Positions 21,114 through 28,724 of a DNA stretch of 28,724 nt are shown here, piece after piece. Position numbers and translations under genes: made by a program. The notes under the pieces are model-generated. The model had not been told where the DNA came from and made no database searches. It was given only the letters and a program-made list of their open reading frames with translations. Source of the DNA: Allomyces arbusculus (Eukaryota; Blastocladiomycota; Blastocladiomycetes; Blastocladiales; Blastocladiaceae); assembly GCA_027604705.1 (NCBI GenBank), contig JADHYV010000136.1, positions 1-28,724 of the forward strand. The letters are read 5' to 3'. Within the stretch, counting starts at the first letter, position 1. Each line of letters opens with the position of its first letter.

Positions 21114-22966
21114 TTACAACGGCTGCATGACGCGGTTGCCGGACTTGACGGGCTCGGGCATGCGCACGTGGTAGTCGCCGTTCTGCGTAATGTACCGCAC
21201 CCATGGGAGTGCCTGGTACCCCGATTTCTCGACCTAGGAGAGAGCCACGGAATGTGAGCGGGCGGACGGCGAAAAGACCAGGTGTGCAAGTTCACACGTA
21301 CAATCTTGAGGTAGCGCACTTGGATGCCCGACTACAGGCAAGTGAAACGACGAGGTGAGTGGAGTTCAAGTAATCACGGCAATTAGGTACCGAAATGCAC
21401 GTACGATGGTGAAGTACGGGATCTCAAACTTGACGGAAATCGGCGGCCGCTTGTCGAGGTCGTCTACCGAACGCGTGCCGAAAATCACGTCAGCGAACGC
21501 ATCGTAAGCCGAAAAAAATGTACCACATCGACCCTAATTCGTACCGTTCTTGACCGTCGGCAACCCAAACTCGGCGCGCAGCAAAAACTCCTTGCCGCCC
21601 TGGAACTGCTTGACCTTCCAGACAATCGCGCTCTTCTCCGGGTGGTAGCTCACTGACCCGACTGAGACCTTGAACTTGGGCGAATCCGCGTCCTCGGGCA
21701 CCGGCACGGTAATCTCGACGTTATTCGCCGTCGACCGGCGCTTGAACAGGGCCTTGGCCTTGATCATGTACTCGATGCGCGTGCCCGAGTAGTTTTCGAC
21801 AATGGCCTCGCACGCAATCAGCGGCTTGAGCTGCGTGCCGAGTCGGTAGGACATGAGTTCGAAGTCGCCGTCAGGCGGGATAAACGAGATGGTGCGGTCG
21901 TTTTCGAACCGTGACAGCCGCACACACTGATGGAACTTGACGTCGTCCATTTCAATGGCCTTGCCGCGCGGTGTGCGCCCATTGGCGTCAAACAGCACCT
22001 TGTCGTTGAGCCCCAAGCGCAGCTCGGGCATGCCCGACAGGTAGCACCGCATCTTGATGGCGCCGAGAATCTCGGAACGCAGCACGTTGCCCTGCGGCGA
22101 TATCTGGTTTGGGGACGTCGTGGACGGGGTGAGCCGATGCGTGCGGTAGACGGGAGCGTGCGCGCGAGAGGGATCGTGCAACGCACCAGGCAGTTGACTG
22201 ACTCGATCACGTCCAAGAAGACCTCGTTCTTGCGGTACTTGATGCCCTCAGTACGCCACGACACGGCGTTGGTCACGGCCATGGGCGGACGCGTCGAGGT
22301 CTCGAGCTTGTGCGACTCTTGCGTAATGTACTCGCGCAGCACCTTGGACTCGGTCGTTTGCGGGTACCTACTCGGACGTCAGTCGAACGGTTCGACGAAA
22401 CGGGCGCAGCGGGAAGCCGGAGACGGACCCGAAATCCATCATCTCGTCGAGCAACTCGTAAATGATGACAAAGTTGTCACGAATCGACTCCTCCTCGACC
22501 TCCTTGAAGTACTCGGTGAAGACCTACCCGGCGAGCGAGACGTTGTTGAGCTGAAAGCGCCGAGTGCGAGCGCATTTAACGCCACGCGACGCTAGAGCGT
22601 GCGTACCTCGGTCAACCGCTGGAGGAACAGAAAAATCGTGGCAGCGTTCGAGTTTTTCCGCGTAAGCGCAACGACTAGACGACATTCCCCCACGTACGCG
22701 TCAGCACTCCGCCCGCATGCCATACGGACACACGTCATGCTGCACCACCACTCGAGCGTACAGTAGAGGTTCGAGTGCTTCATGTAGAGGTAATTGATGC
22801 CGTTCTCGTCCGACATGATGGGCGCCTGCTCGCCGCCGTCCTCTTCGCTGTCGGTGATCAGCGGCATGAATTTCTCGATGGTCGTCATGGGAATGTCACC
22901 GCGGAAATTGCGCGCAATTAGGACCTTGCCCTTGAGATCCAGGATGAACACGGCCGATGCGACCAT
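21114..22966 (-). CDS. apm1: AP-1 clathrin adaptor complex mu subunit (eight exons)
   Basis: Exons 22966-22762, 22674-22607, 22523-22429, 22367-22187, 22103-21545, 21463-21405, 21331-21302 and 21233-21114 join in frame to 438 residues, about the usual 420-440. All seven introns are GT-AG (87, 83, 61, 83, 81, 73 and 68 nt). The longin domain (about 1-140) begins '[20 protein letters not shown]'. The mu-homology domain (about 165-438) follows. Residues that form the tyrosine-signal (YxxPhi) pocket in mu subunits are present: F173 and D175 ('[12 protein letters not shown]') and W410 and R412 ('[13 protein letters not shown]'). The text follows mu1 more closely than mu2 or mu3. The subunit sorts cargo into clathrin vesicles between the trans-Golgi network and endosomes. 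Exon 7 is only 30 nt ([10 protein letters not shown]) and is conserved in the family. The C-terminus runs about 20 residues past the usual end. The start is the ATG that opens the conserved first strand (TATCACCATGG). Confidence 0.96.
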
Positions 22967-23510
22967 GGTGATAATTGGGCGTGGGGTCGGGTAACGCGCG
23001 GGATCGTCGGGTCGGGGATGGTGGGAGCGTGTCGCGGCGAGGGCGGCAGTCGGGTGCGGCGGCGGCAGGGACGTGGCCGTGAGGGCCGCGCGAGGACTTT
23101 GCGGGGGGTGGGCCGCGGCTCAGATGGCAGCAGGTGCGGTAAATGTGATTGAGATGGATTGCCGTTGAAAAGGCGGTCGGATGTGATCGCGTCGGACGTC
23201 AAAATTCGTTTTTTGCTGGCGTTTGGGCGGAGCGTACAGGACAGCGTGTCGTGGCGCTCCCACGTGCGCGGCTGGTCAACACTCCGAGCCCTATTTCACA
23301 TGATCCATTCTTTCGTTTTGCGAACAAGTGAACGTCGCCTGTCCGTCTCTCATCGACCGAACCGATGTGAAAGAATATGACGAGGGCGGACAACAGGCGA
23401 CGAGCAACGGCGAGGAGCGCTGGGATAAGCACAGCCGGCGAGGAACGCTGGGATAAGCATAGCAGCGCTTTGAATACATGAAAACAATGCAGCATCTGCA
23501 CACTTGATAT
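22967..23510. promoter_or_regulatory. AP-1 mu upstream region with a 28-bp tandem repeat
   Basis: These 544 bp lie upstream of the AP-1 mu gene. They include a direct repeat of a 28-bp unit at 23408-23435 and 23436-23463 that differs at two positions (core CGCTGGGATAAGCA / CGCTGGGATAAGCA). No gene was recognised. The AP-1 mu promoter should lie in the part next to 22967. Confidence 0.4.
23408..23463. repeat. 28-bp direct tandem repeat, two copies
   Basis: Two adjacent 28-bp units match at 26 of 28 positions by eye. Each contains GCTGGGATAAGCA. The repeat lies just past the end of the LRR fragment that starts at 23511. It is probably a simple local duplication. Confidence 0.8.
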
Positions 23511-23850
23511 TCATTTGTTTGGAGAAGACATCCATTTGAAAAGCAACTGAAGCGGAGCGATATCGTCGGCCACCACGTCAAAGTTGTGCAGCATGGCAAG
23601 AGCAACCGCTGACCTACACCGTACCGCCACTATGTGCTTCATCCGACGGCCACGTGCAGTGGACAGATTAAACACGCGTTCAACCAGCCCCAAGGCCATG
23701 CTCTCCGTCACGACCATATCAAATACGTCAAGCTTGCAGAGACCCAACGGCAGCGACACGATCCACGGCAGTCGTTTCGATTTGTCGGCCAACTCCAAAG
23801 CGGTCAGCTCGTCGTTCAGCGCACAGTTGCACGAATGGGAGCCGAAAGCT
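23511..23850 (-). pseudogene. C-terminal fragment of an LRR family gene
   Basis: The minus-strand frame ending in TGA at 23513-23511 matches the end of the intact LRR gene at 25535-27391. Compare 'LPWIVSLPLGLCKLDVFDMV' with 'VPWVETLPVGLRVLDVQGMV', then 'VTESMALGLVERV' with 'VTDGMALGLMERM'. Only about 110 codons remain, and the frame runs about 15 codons past the usual end. The rest of the gene is missing: upstream of about 23850 the minus-strand frame loses resemblance and the plus strand takes on a coding look. It is a fragment, not a working gene. Confidence 0.72.
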
Positions 23851-24127
23851 TCAAGAGCAAGTTGTGGAGGAAGGCCAGGACGACCAAGTGTATCGACGGC
23901 AAGGCGTGCATCGTCAGCTGCAGCATCAAGAACGCTGAAGTGCTCGGCATCCGTCTCGCCGATGCGGCCAAGCGCGACAGCGTCCTCCGTCCCTCGGCGG
24001 GCGAACCCGACGACGAAAAGATACCAGGTACGACGACGACGAGGAGGATGACGGCGATTGGTTCCCGGATTGAGGGGCAGAGAACGAGGTCGGGGTCGAG
24101 GCAGAAGCCGCGGAGCTTGACGATTGA
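23835..24127 (+). pseudogene. Unidentified plus-strand coding relic
   Basis: From an ATG at 23835 about 60 codons (starting MGAESFKSKLWRKARTTK) show strong use of AAG, GAC, ATC, GTC and CTC codons like the real genes here. At about 24028 the coding look moves to another frame that reads 'YDDDEEDDGDWFPD', a TGA, then 'GAENEVGVEAEAAELDD' to a second TGA at 24125-24127. An acidic tail is a common protein end, so this looks like the 3' end of a gene with one frame change and one in-frame stop. I do not recognise the family. It could also be chance, given the GC-rich DNA. Confidence 0.38.
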
Positions 24128-24557
24128 TGTCGCGACCAGAGCAAGACGAACGGCGTGGGTGCAAGGGCGAGCAACGTAGGGTGAGCGACGTCGGGCGCCC
24201 GCTGATTCTGTACTATTTACATTTCGTGTTCTTCTTGTTCCTTGCGCGCGCCACGGCGCCGTTGAAGGACTTTTTTGGCGTGCGCTGCGGGCAGCTCACG
24301 CATTCCTTCAATATCCTCTCTTTTTCCACACGTTCGTTCCATGCTTTTCCCGAGCGGCACGCAGCTGGTTACAACGGGAGAGCGTCGTTGTGTGCACGCG
24401 ACGATCGTGAGTTTCAGCTGCTCACCGCGCGCCAGCCGTCGCTGCTGCAAGACCATGGATGCATTATTGACCACTGGTAAAACCACATGGTGAGAACTGC
24501 TGGTGGAGCCATGGACCAAAACCAGACCAAACCAGACCAGCTCGATTATTGAGAACT
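24128..24557. other. Gene-poor spacer between relics
   Basis: This 430-bp stretch has no convincing gene. A short run of ACCAAACCAG-type units lies at about 24515-24540, directly before the next relic. Confidence 0.35.
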
Positions 24558-24895
24558 CTAGGCATAACTGCTGGGCTCATCAATTTTCTCCATCGTGAGA
24601 GACAGCTTGAGATGGCGCAAACTGGTCCGCGGGAGCTCGTCAAGGCCTTCATGCATTCCAATGGACGTCACGGGCAGGGTGAGCATCGCTGATCTGGAAC
24701 GGCGCAAAACCTTGTTGGAAAATGAATTGCTCTGCCAAATGTTGACCTGTTCGATTGCAACGCGAAGACAGGGCTCATACAAGCGTGGAGCGCGAGCGCG
24801 AGATAGAGTTGGGCCCAGCGGCCAAAGACGTTCAATTTCTCGGCAATGGTACGCAGGACCAGGTCGGGCAGCGTGTCCAGCGTGTTCCCGTGCAT
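24558..24895 (-). pseudogene. N-terminal F-box/LRR fragment with internal deletion
   Basis: From an ATG at 24895 the minus strand reads MHGNTLDTLPDLVLRTIAEKL, a clear F-box-like start of the local family. It continues 'LYLALALHA' and then, after a one-base change of frame, 'YEPCLRVAIEQV', matching 'FHLALASPALFESCLNVLV' in the gene at 25535-27391. About 35 codons later it jumps to LRR-like text ('ELPRTSLRHLKLSLT', compare 'ALPRHSMRHLYLSLM') and stops at 24560-24558. Most of the protein is therefore lost. It could be the front part of the same decayed gene whose end is at 23511-23850, though other DNA lies between them. Confidence 0.62.
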
Positions 24896-25534
24896 TGCAG
24901 CAGGTTGATGGTGCGTGCCCAGCATGGTGCCGAATTGCGATTGCACCGCTCAGTGCTGGTGGTTCATAGATACTGGGGCGTGGTTCAACTGGGCAGCAGC
25001 TTCAGGTTGGAACAAGCAAGCAGCAAGGGCTTTGTGATGCAGCCCAGAATTGACATGACACGATGGCAGCACTTGGCGAGGGCGCAAGTCTCAAGGCAGT
25101 CGACGGACCGCGACCCAAGCAGCACCAGCGCCAGAACCAGAAAACATGCTTTGGCGATTTTGCAACCCGCAGCTCTGATGACACCTCCACATTGACGTTG
25201 AACTTGGTAGGAACTCAACACACGCGCTCACACGCACGGCTTTGAGCAACTGGAAGGCATCAATCGAGAGGACAGAAACCACTTCCTATATGACGCCCAT
25301 CACCGTGGCCTATGCAGCAGCTTGATAAAGAAAGGGCTGTCGTCCCGAATATCAAATTTGTGGATGGCAATGTGGAGGCAAGGATCAGAAGGGCCCGGGG
25401 CAGCGGCAGACCCGACGGGGTTAGGAGCACGGGATAGCGATGACAAGATACATTATCAAAGGGAGCCATAGTAATAAGATCAGATTCGAAAAAGCGGCTG
25501 CACTCGTTGGGTTTCGAGCTGTTTGAATACTAGA
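24896..25534. other. Spacer upstream of the F-box fragment, 3' of the intact LRR gene
   Basis: These 639 bp hold only short frames without family resemblance. The 3' UTR of the LRR gene at 25535-27391 should lie in the part next to 25534. No repeat or RNA gene was recognised. Confidence 0.35.
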
Positions 25535-27391
25535 CTAGACATCAAACTTGGTCTGCAACAAGGCAAGCGCTTCCTCTGACACGCACGAATCCGACACGAC
25601 CAAATTCATTTTGTGGCGCGTGCGCGGCGGCATGCGCTCCATCAGTCCCAGAGCCATCCCATCTGTCACAACCATGCCTTGTACGTCCAGCACTCGAAGA
25701 CCCACGGGCAGAGTCTCAACCCAAGGCACCCGTTCCGAATCGTGAAGCACTGCCGTCGCAAGCAGATCATCTGGGTCGTTGAGTTCGAAGATAGCAAGCT
25801 CGCGCAGAGTCGATGGCCATCGAGGACCGAGTACGTTCAAGTCGTCATGGGTCAGTTTGCACGAGTCAAGTTGCAGCGACACCAGTCGCTGCGGCATGTG
25901 CTGTGCAAGTGCTGGAACCGCCGACGACCCACCAAGATTGATCCAGCTCAGGTGGAGATGCGTGAGCGATGCGGGAAGTCGAGCGAACAGGGGCGCCAAG
26001 GCGCTGCCACAAGTCGTTTCCGAAATGCCAACGCCATGCAACTCAAAGCATTCGAGCGTCGATGCGAGTGGAATGCTGTGCGAATGTTCCGAGTCCCATG
26101 AAGAGTACATGGTCAGAGCCAACTTGTGTGTTGCAACGGGGCACTTGCAAATAATCTCGAACACGTCCGACGAGTCGATAATCTGACGCTGATTGAACCA
26201 ATCGAGTTGAAGCGACTCGACAGACGTTGGCATGGCTGCTGCAAGCTGAGCATCCACATTGCCCTGGTCCGTGTTCGTTGGCATGAGGGACAAGTAGAGA
26301 TGGCGCATGCTGTGACGTGGCAGAGCCTCTAGGACGGCGTCGAGACCAAGGAGATTCCACTGGTTGAGCGTGAACGAGGACAGGTGCGGGAGTCGATTGA
26401 TCAGCTGCACGAGGGTTGGGAACGCAGCGATAGGAATACCCTGGATCCTTGTGGTTGGCAGCTCAAGCACAGTCACCGTGCTGGGGACGTGGTCAAGAAC
26501 GTCCTCCCACGCCCGCCAAACGTCGTCGCTTCCCTCGCTCTGGGTAGTAGGTTTAAACACGTTACTCAAACGCAGACGACGGAGGCTGCGCGACTGTGTC
26601 AAAAACGCGCAAAGCACCTCACCCCAGCCGCTTGGGTGCAAGACAACTTCAGAAACAGACAGTTCGACCAGCGTTGCAGGGAAACCGCGAATTCGACACC
26701 ACGGAAACATGTCTGAGTTTTGCTCTCCTTCAAGCATGAGAGAGCAACAATGTGGTGGGACCGCGAACGTGAGAGAATTGTGAGCAATGATGAATCGACC
26801 ACAAATCTGGCGATTTGGCGCAGGCATCAGAGTCCACAGTCGTGAAGCTTGAATGATTTTGCCTTCCCCCACACCAAACATGGGGATCAGCGATCGATGA
26901 ACATTGCGCGGAGGTAAAATGAGATACAGCTGCAGCTCTTCGTCAACGTCGTGGCCCAAAACTGCAAACTGGCCAACTTGATCACGTTTGATCCCAACCG
27001 AGCTACCGCCCTCGCTCGAGAGACGCACAATGCGCTCGTTCGGACCCATGCCGAAATGGACAAGGACGTTGAGGCATGATTCAAAGAGGGCTGGTGAAGC
27101 AAGAGCCAAATGGAAGACCGTGGTGCGATCAGCAACATCGTATTTGCTGCTGATGTCTGGAAGCTGGTAGAGGGCCTTTACAATGCAGATAAGAATATCG
27201 AATGGCAACTTATCCAAGGTTGGGGATGCTTGATCGAGCATTTGCGACAAGTTAATGGCTGATTTGCGCTGGTGATTCATATCTTTAAGATGGCGGCCGT
27301 GGGTTGAAGACAGTGGAGCCGAACGCGCAATGTCATGTCGATGCGACGAAGATCCCGTGCTTCTTGCAGCCTCATAATTCCGTTTGTGCAT
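25535..27391 (-). CDS. Intact F-box-like/LRR family protein (618 aa, single exon)
   Basis: One open frame from ATG at 27391 to TAG at 25537-25535. Residues about 57-115 form an F-box-like helical start ('LDKLPFDILICIVKAL', then 'VFHLALASPALFESCLNVLV'). The rest is irregular leucine-rich strands such as 'SLRRLRLSNVFKPT', 'HLSSFTLNQWNLLGLDAVLE', 'MRHLYLSLM', 'ASLTHLHLSWINLGG' and 'RLVSLQLDSCKLTHDDLNVL', at about 25-30-residue spacing, as in the ribonuclease-inhibitor/FBXL type of LRR. Such proteins often choose targets for SCF ubiquitin ligases; that is inferred. There is no signal peptide or membrane helix. In-frame ATGs at 27280 (MNHQRKS) and 27241 (MLDQASP) are alternative starts nearer the F-box, and relatives in this window begin close to it, so the true protein may be shorter. 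It is the only undamaged family member in the window. Confidence 0.85.
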   Translation of the reverse strand: MHKRNYEAARSTGSSSHRHDIARSAPLSSTHGRHLKDMNHQRKSAINLSQMLDQASPTLDKLPFDILICIVKALYQLPDISSKYDVADRTTVFHLALASPALFESCLNVLVHFGMGPNERIVRLSSEGGSSVGIKRDQVGQFAVLGHDVDEELQLYLILPPRNVHRSLIPMFGVGEGKIIQASRLWTLMPAPNRQICGRFIIAHNSLTFAVPPHCCSLMLEGEQNSDMFPWCRIRGFPATLVELSVSEVVLHPSGWGEVLCAFLTQSRSLRRLRLSNVFKPTTQSEGSDDVWRAWEDVLDHVPSTVTVLELPTTRIQGIPIAAFPTLVQLINRLPHLSSFTLNQWNLLGLDAVLEALPRHSMRHLYLSLMPTNTDQGNVDAQLAAAMPTSVESLQLDWFNQRQIIDSSDVFEIICKCPVATHKLALTMYSSWDSEHSHSIPLASTLECFELHGVGISETTCGSALAPLFARLPASLTHLHLSWINLGGSSAVPALAQHMPQRLVSLQLDSCKLTHDDLNVLGPRWPSTLRELAIFELNDPDDLLATAVLHDSERVPWVETLPVGLRVLDVQGMVVTDGMALGLMERMPPRTRHKMNLVVSDSCVSEEALALLQTKFDV

Positions 27392-28364
27392 GCTTGCCTA
27401 TGCGTTTTCTTACTGGTCCGAAAGCAAAATCAAGCAGTAGAGCTGCAGCAGCAAAGAATGTAATACCCGTCCATGCTGGGTGCCTTGTCGAAGTCTCATT
27501 TTTGCTGCAGAGGGAAACAGTTTTCCCGTGTATTCAAAACCAAGTACAAGGCAAAGAAGTGTGGCCTGGCCATACCTCTATCTTCCTTTCGAAAAGCCTT
27601 AACCCTTTATGACCCGATTTTGATACAAAGCAAGTCAAAAAGCCGAGATCTCCATCACCAGGCCCTCTCCTACTCACACTAACAAGATATTCTTGAAGAG
27701 AGCATCAATAACAGTATATTTTCCAATTTTCAGAGGATGCGGCCAACTGCTCGTGGTGGACGGGGTTGCGAGATTGGGATCGATGGAGCTCGCTGCAAGT
27801 GTCGGAGTTGGCCGTGTTTTGGCTCAATTCGAGTCAAAAGAATTCTGAATGGCAGGTCCACACGAACGAGATGTTGGCAAATTTGAATGCCATTCAGCGA
27901 CTACAACCCCTGCTTTCTCAACGAATACCAATATAAATTCATCTTCTCTATTTGATAAGATTTTTGGATTGAGGATCGGGTGCCAGGAAGGCATTCAACG
28001 ACGGCAGGAGACCCATCCCCAGCTGGCATCCCAGCCTTCCGTCAAAATTCTTTCGCTTCGCCTCAAAAACCGCAAAATTCTCTCTTTAGATGCCAGCTAC
28101 AACCGGCGTAACTTTCGTGGGCTCATGTGCAAGAATGATGTCAGGGCAAGGCAACAAAAGGCAGGTTGGCGATCCCAACCCCACACCCTCGCGACTTTGA
28201 CCGGATTTTGCTCGAAACACGCGGAAACAACTGTGTATTCAGTCTCTCTAGGCTGTTCCCTGAGTAAAAACTGCGTCGTTTGCGCTATTTGGGGCCCTTC
28301 TAGGCCTTTGGGCGGGCGCTTGGCGATGGCTGAAGATTCATACTCGATTCTAGGTCATCAAGGG
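27392..28364. other. Gene-poor, AT-richer region
   Basis: This 973-bp stretch looks clearly lower in GC than its surroundings, with A/T runs near 27590-27730 and 27930-28080. A plus-strand frame of about 200 codons (27849-28454) has mixed codon use and no domain, so it is not called. The promoter of the LRR gene should lie near 27392. Nothing else is recognised. Confidence 0.4.
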
Positions 28365-28643
28365 TCAAGGGGCGGCCGCCGCTTCTTGGGCAAGTTCTCG
28401 GCTCCGTGGGGTTGTCATGGGCATGTACTCAAGATCCAGCTCCTTGAGCGATGATTCCAGCGGCAGGTTCGCACCTATGGCCGCGTCCCAAATCGGCAAT
28501 CGCACATCCAGGCGTTGCGTGGCAAGTGGGAGGTGCACCACGAGTGGACCCAATTCAGCAGCGAGTTGCAGGTCAGGGAAGATGTGATCGTCTTCGTCAC
28601 CATCCTTGCGTATGCCCTTAAGGGCATACGCACATACCACCAT
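28365..28643 (-). pseudogene. Possible LRR family C-terminal fragment
   Basis: A 92-codon minus-strand frame ends in TGA at 28367-28365. It reads 'PLVVHLPLATQRLDVRLPI' and 'SSLKELDLEYMPMTTP', which is LRR-like and sits where another copy of the family would be expected. Its first codons run through the palindrome at 28607-28632, so the true upstream part is probably lost or outside the window. Support is weak; a chance frame cannot be ruled out. Confidence 0.33.
28607..28632. repeat. 26-bp perfect palindrome
   Basis: The half-site TGCGTATGCCCTT is followed at once by its exact reverse complement, so the whole 26 bp is self-complementary around a central TTAA. It could form a hairpin or be the target or end of a small mobile element. 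A shorter hairpin (GCCC-GAA-GGGC) follows at about 28679-28690. Confidence 0.9.
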
Positions 28644-28680
28644 GGCACTGCGGGGTGTGCCACCATGGCACTGCGGGGTG
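28637..28680. repeat. Tandem duplication, 23-bp period
   Basis: A 21-bp unit beginning CCACCATGGCACTGCGGG occurs at 28637-28657 and again, unchanged, at 28660-28680, with TG between. It directly follows the 26-bp palindrome. Confidence 0.9.
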
Positions 28681-28724
28681 CCCGAAGGGCAACAGTAGTC
28701 AGTGCCTTTATCGCTAATTGGCCA

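Noticed and set aside
24985-25221. Minus-strand frame with a hydrophobic Leu/Val run that could be a signal peptide
   Set aside because: It is short and isolated, with no cleavage site or family match; chance is likely.
27849-28454. Plus-strand frame of 201 codons in the AT-richer block
   Set aside because: Codon use is mixed, there is no domain, and it overlaps a better minus-strand LRR-like frame.
1-28724. tRNA, rRNA, CRISPR arrays, LTR retroelements, Polinton- or virus-like genes
   Set aside because: I looked for T-loop-like GTTCRA motifs, regular spaced repeats, reverse transcriptase, integrase, protease and capsid-like text on both strands and found none that held up.

Overview
The window reads as nuclear DNA of a fungus: GC-rich coding sequence, short spliceosomal introns (mostly 50-90 nt), a fungal Argonaute, an AP-1 mu subunit, two MFS-type membrane proteins and an expanded F-box/leucine-rich-repeat (LRR) family. 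My best guess is a zoosporic fungus of the Blastocladiomycota (Allomyces/Catenaria type). That rests on the general look of the LRR family and codon usage, not on a search. No rRNA, tRNA, CRISPR array, LTR element or virus-like element was recognised.

Layout, left to right. 1-2243 (+): a long PPR-like helical-repeat protein, open at the left edge. 2432-4652 (-): a broken F-box/LRR gene. 4946-8451 (+): a complete six-exon Argonaute of 1000 residues. Its acidic N-terminal exon looks like a separate small gene until it is joined to the next exon. 8738-10163 (+) and 10440-12495 (+): two tandem paralogues of the F-box/LRR family, the first a 5'-truncated relic, the second nearly whole but with two frame changes. 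12716-14500 (-): an UNC-93-like membrane protein. 15052-17389 (-): an LRR protein with a cysteine motif. 18545-20606 (+): an oxalate:formate-antiporter-like MFS transporter with an 18-nt micro-exon. 21114-22966 (-): the AP-1 clathrin adaptor mu subunit in eight exons. 23511-24895: a gene graveyard holding two LRR/F-box fragments on the minus strand and an unidentified coding relic on the plus strand. 25535-27391 (-): an intact single-exon LRR gene. 27392-28724: gene-poor, more AT-rich DNA ending in a possible LRR fragment, a 26-bp perfect palindrome and a 23-bp tandem duplication.

The genes do not form one pathway. Argonaute (RNA silencing), AP-1 mu (trans-Golgi/endosome sorting) and the two membrane proteins are ordinary cellular genes. 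They sit among at least six copies of one fast-evolving F-box/LRR family, in both orientations and at several stages of decay. The clearest new readings are the joined Argonaute model, the micro-exons, the GTNCG bias at 5' splice sites and the birth-and-death pattern of the LRR family around Argonaute. All exon models were made by hand from reading frame, GT-AG sites and family alignment from memory. Transcript data would settle them.
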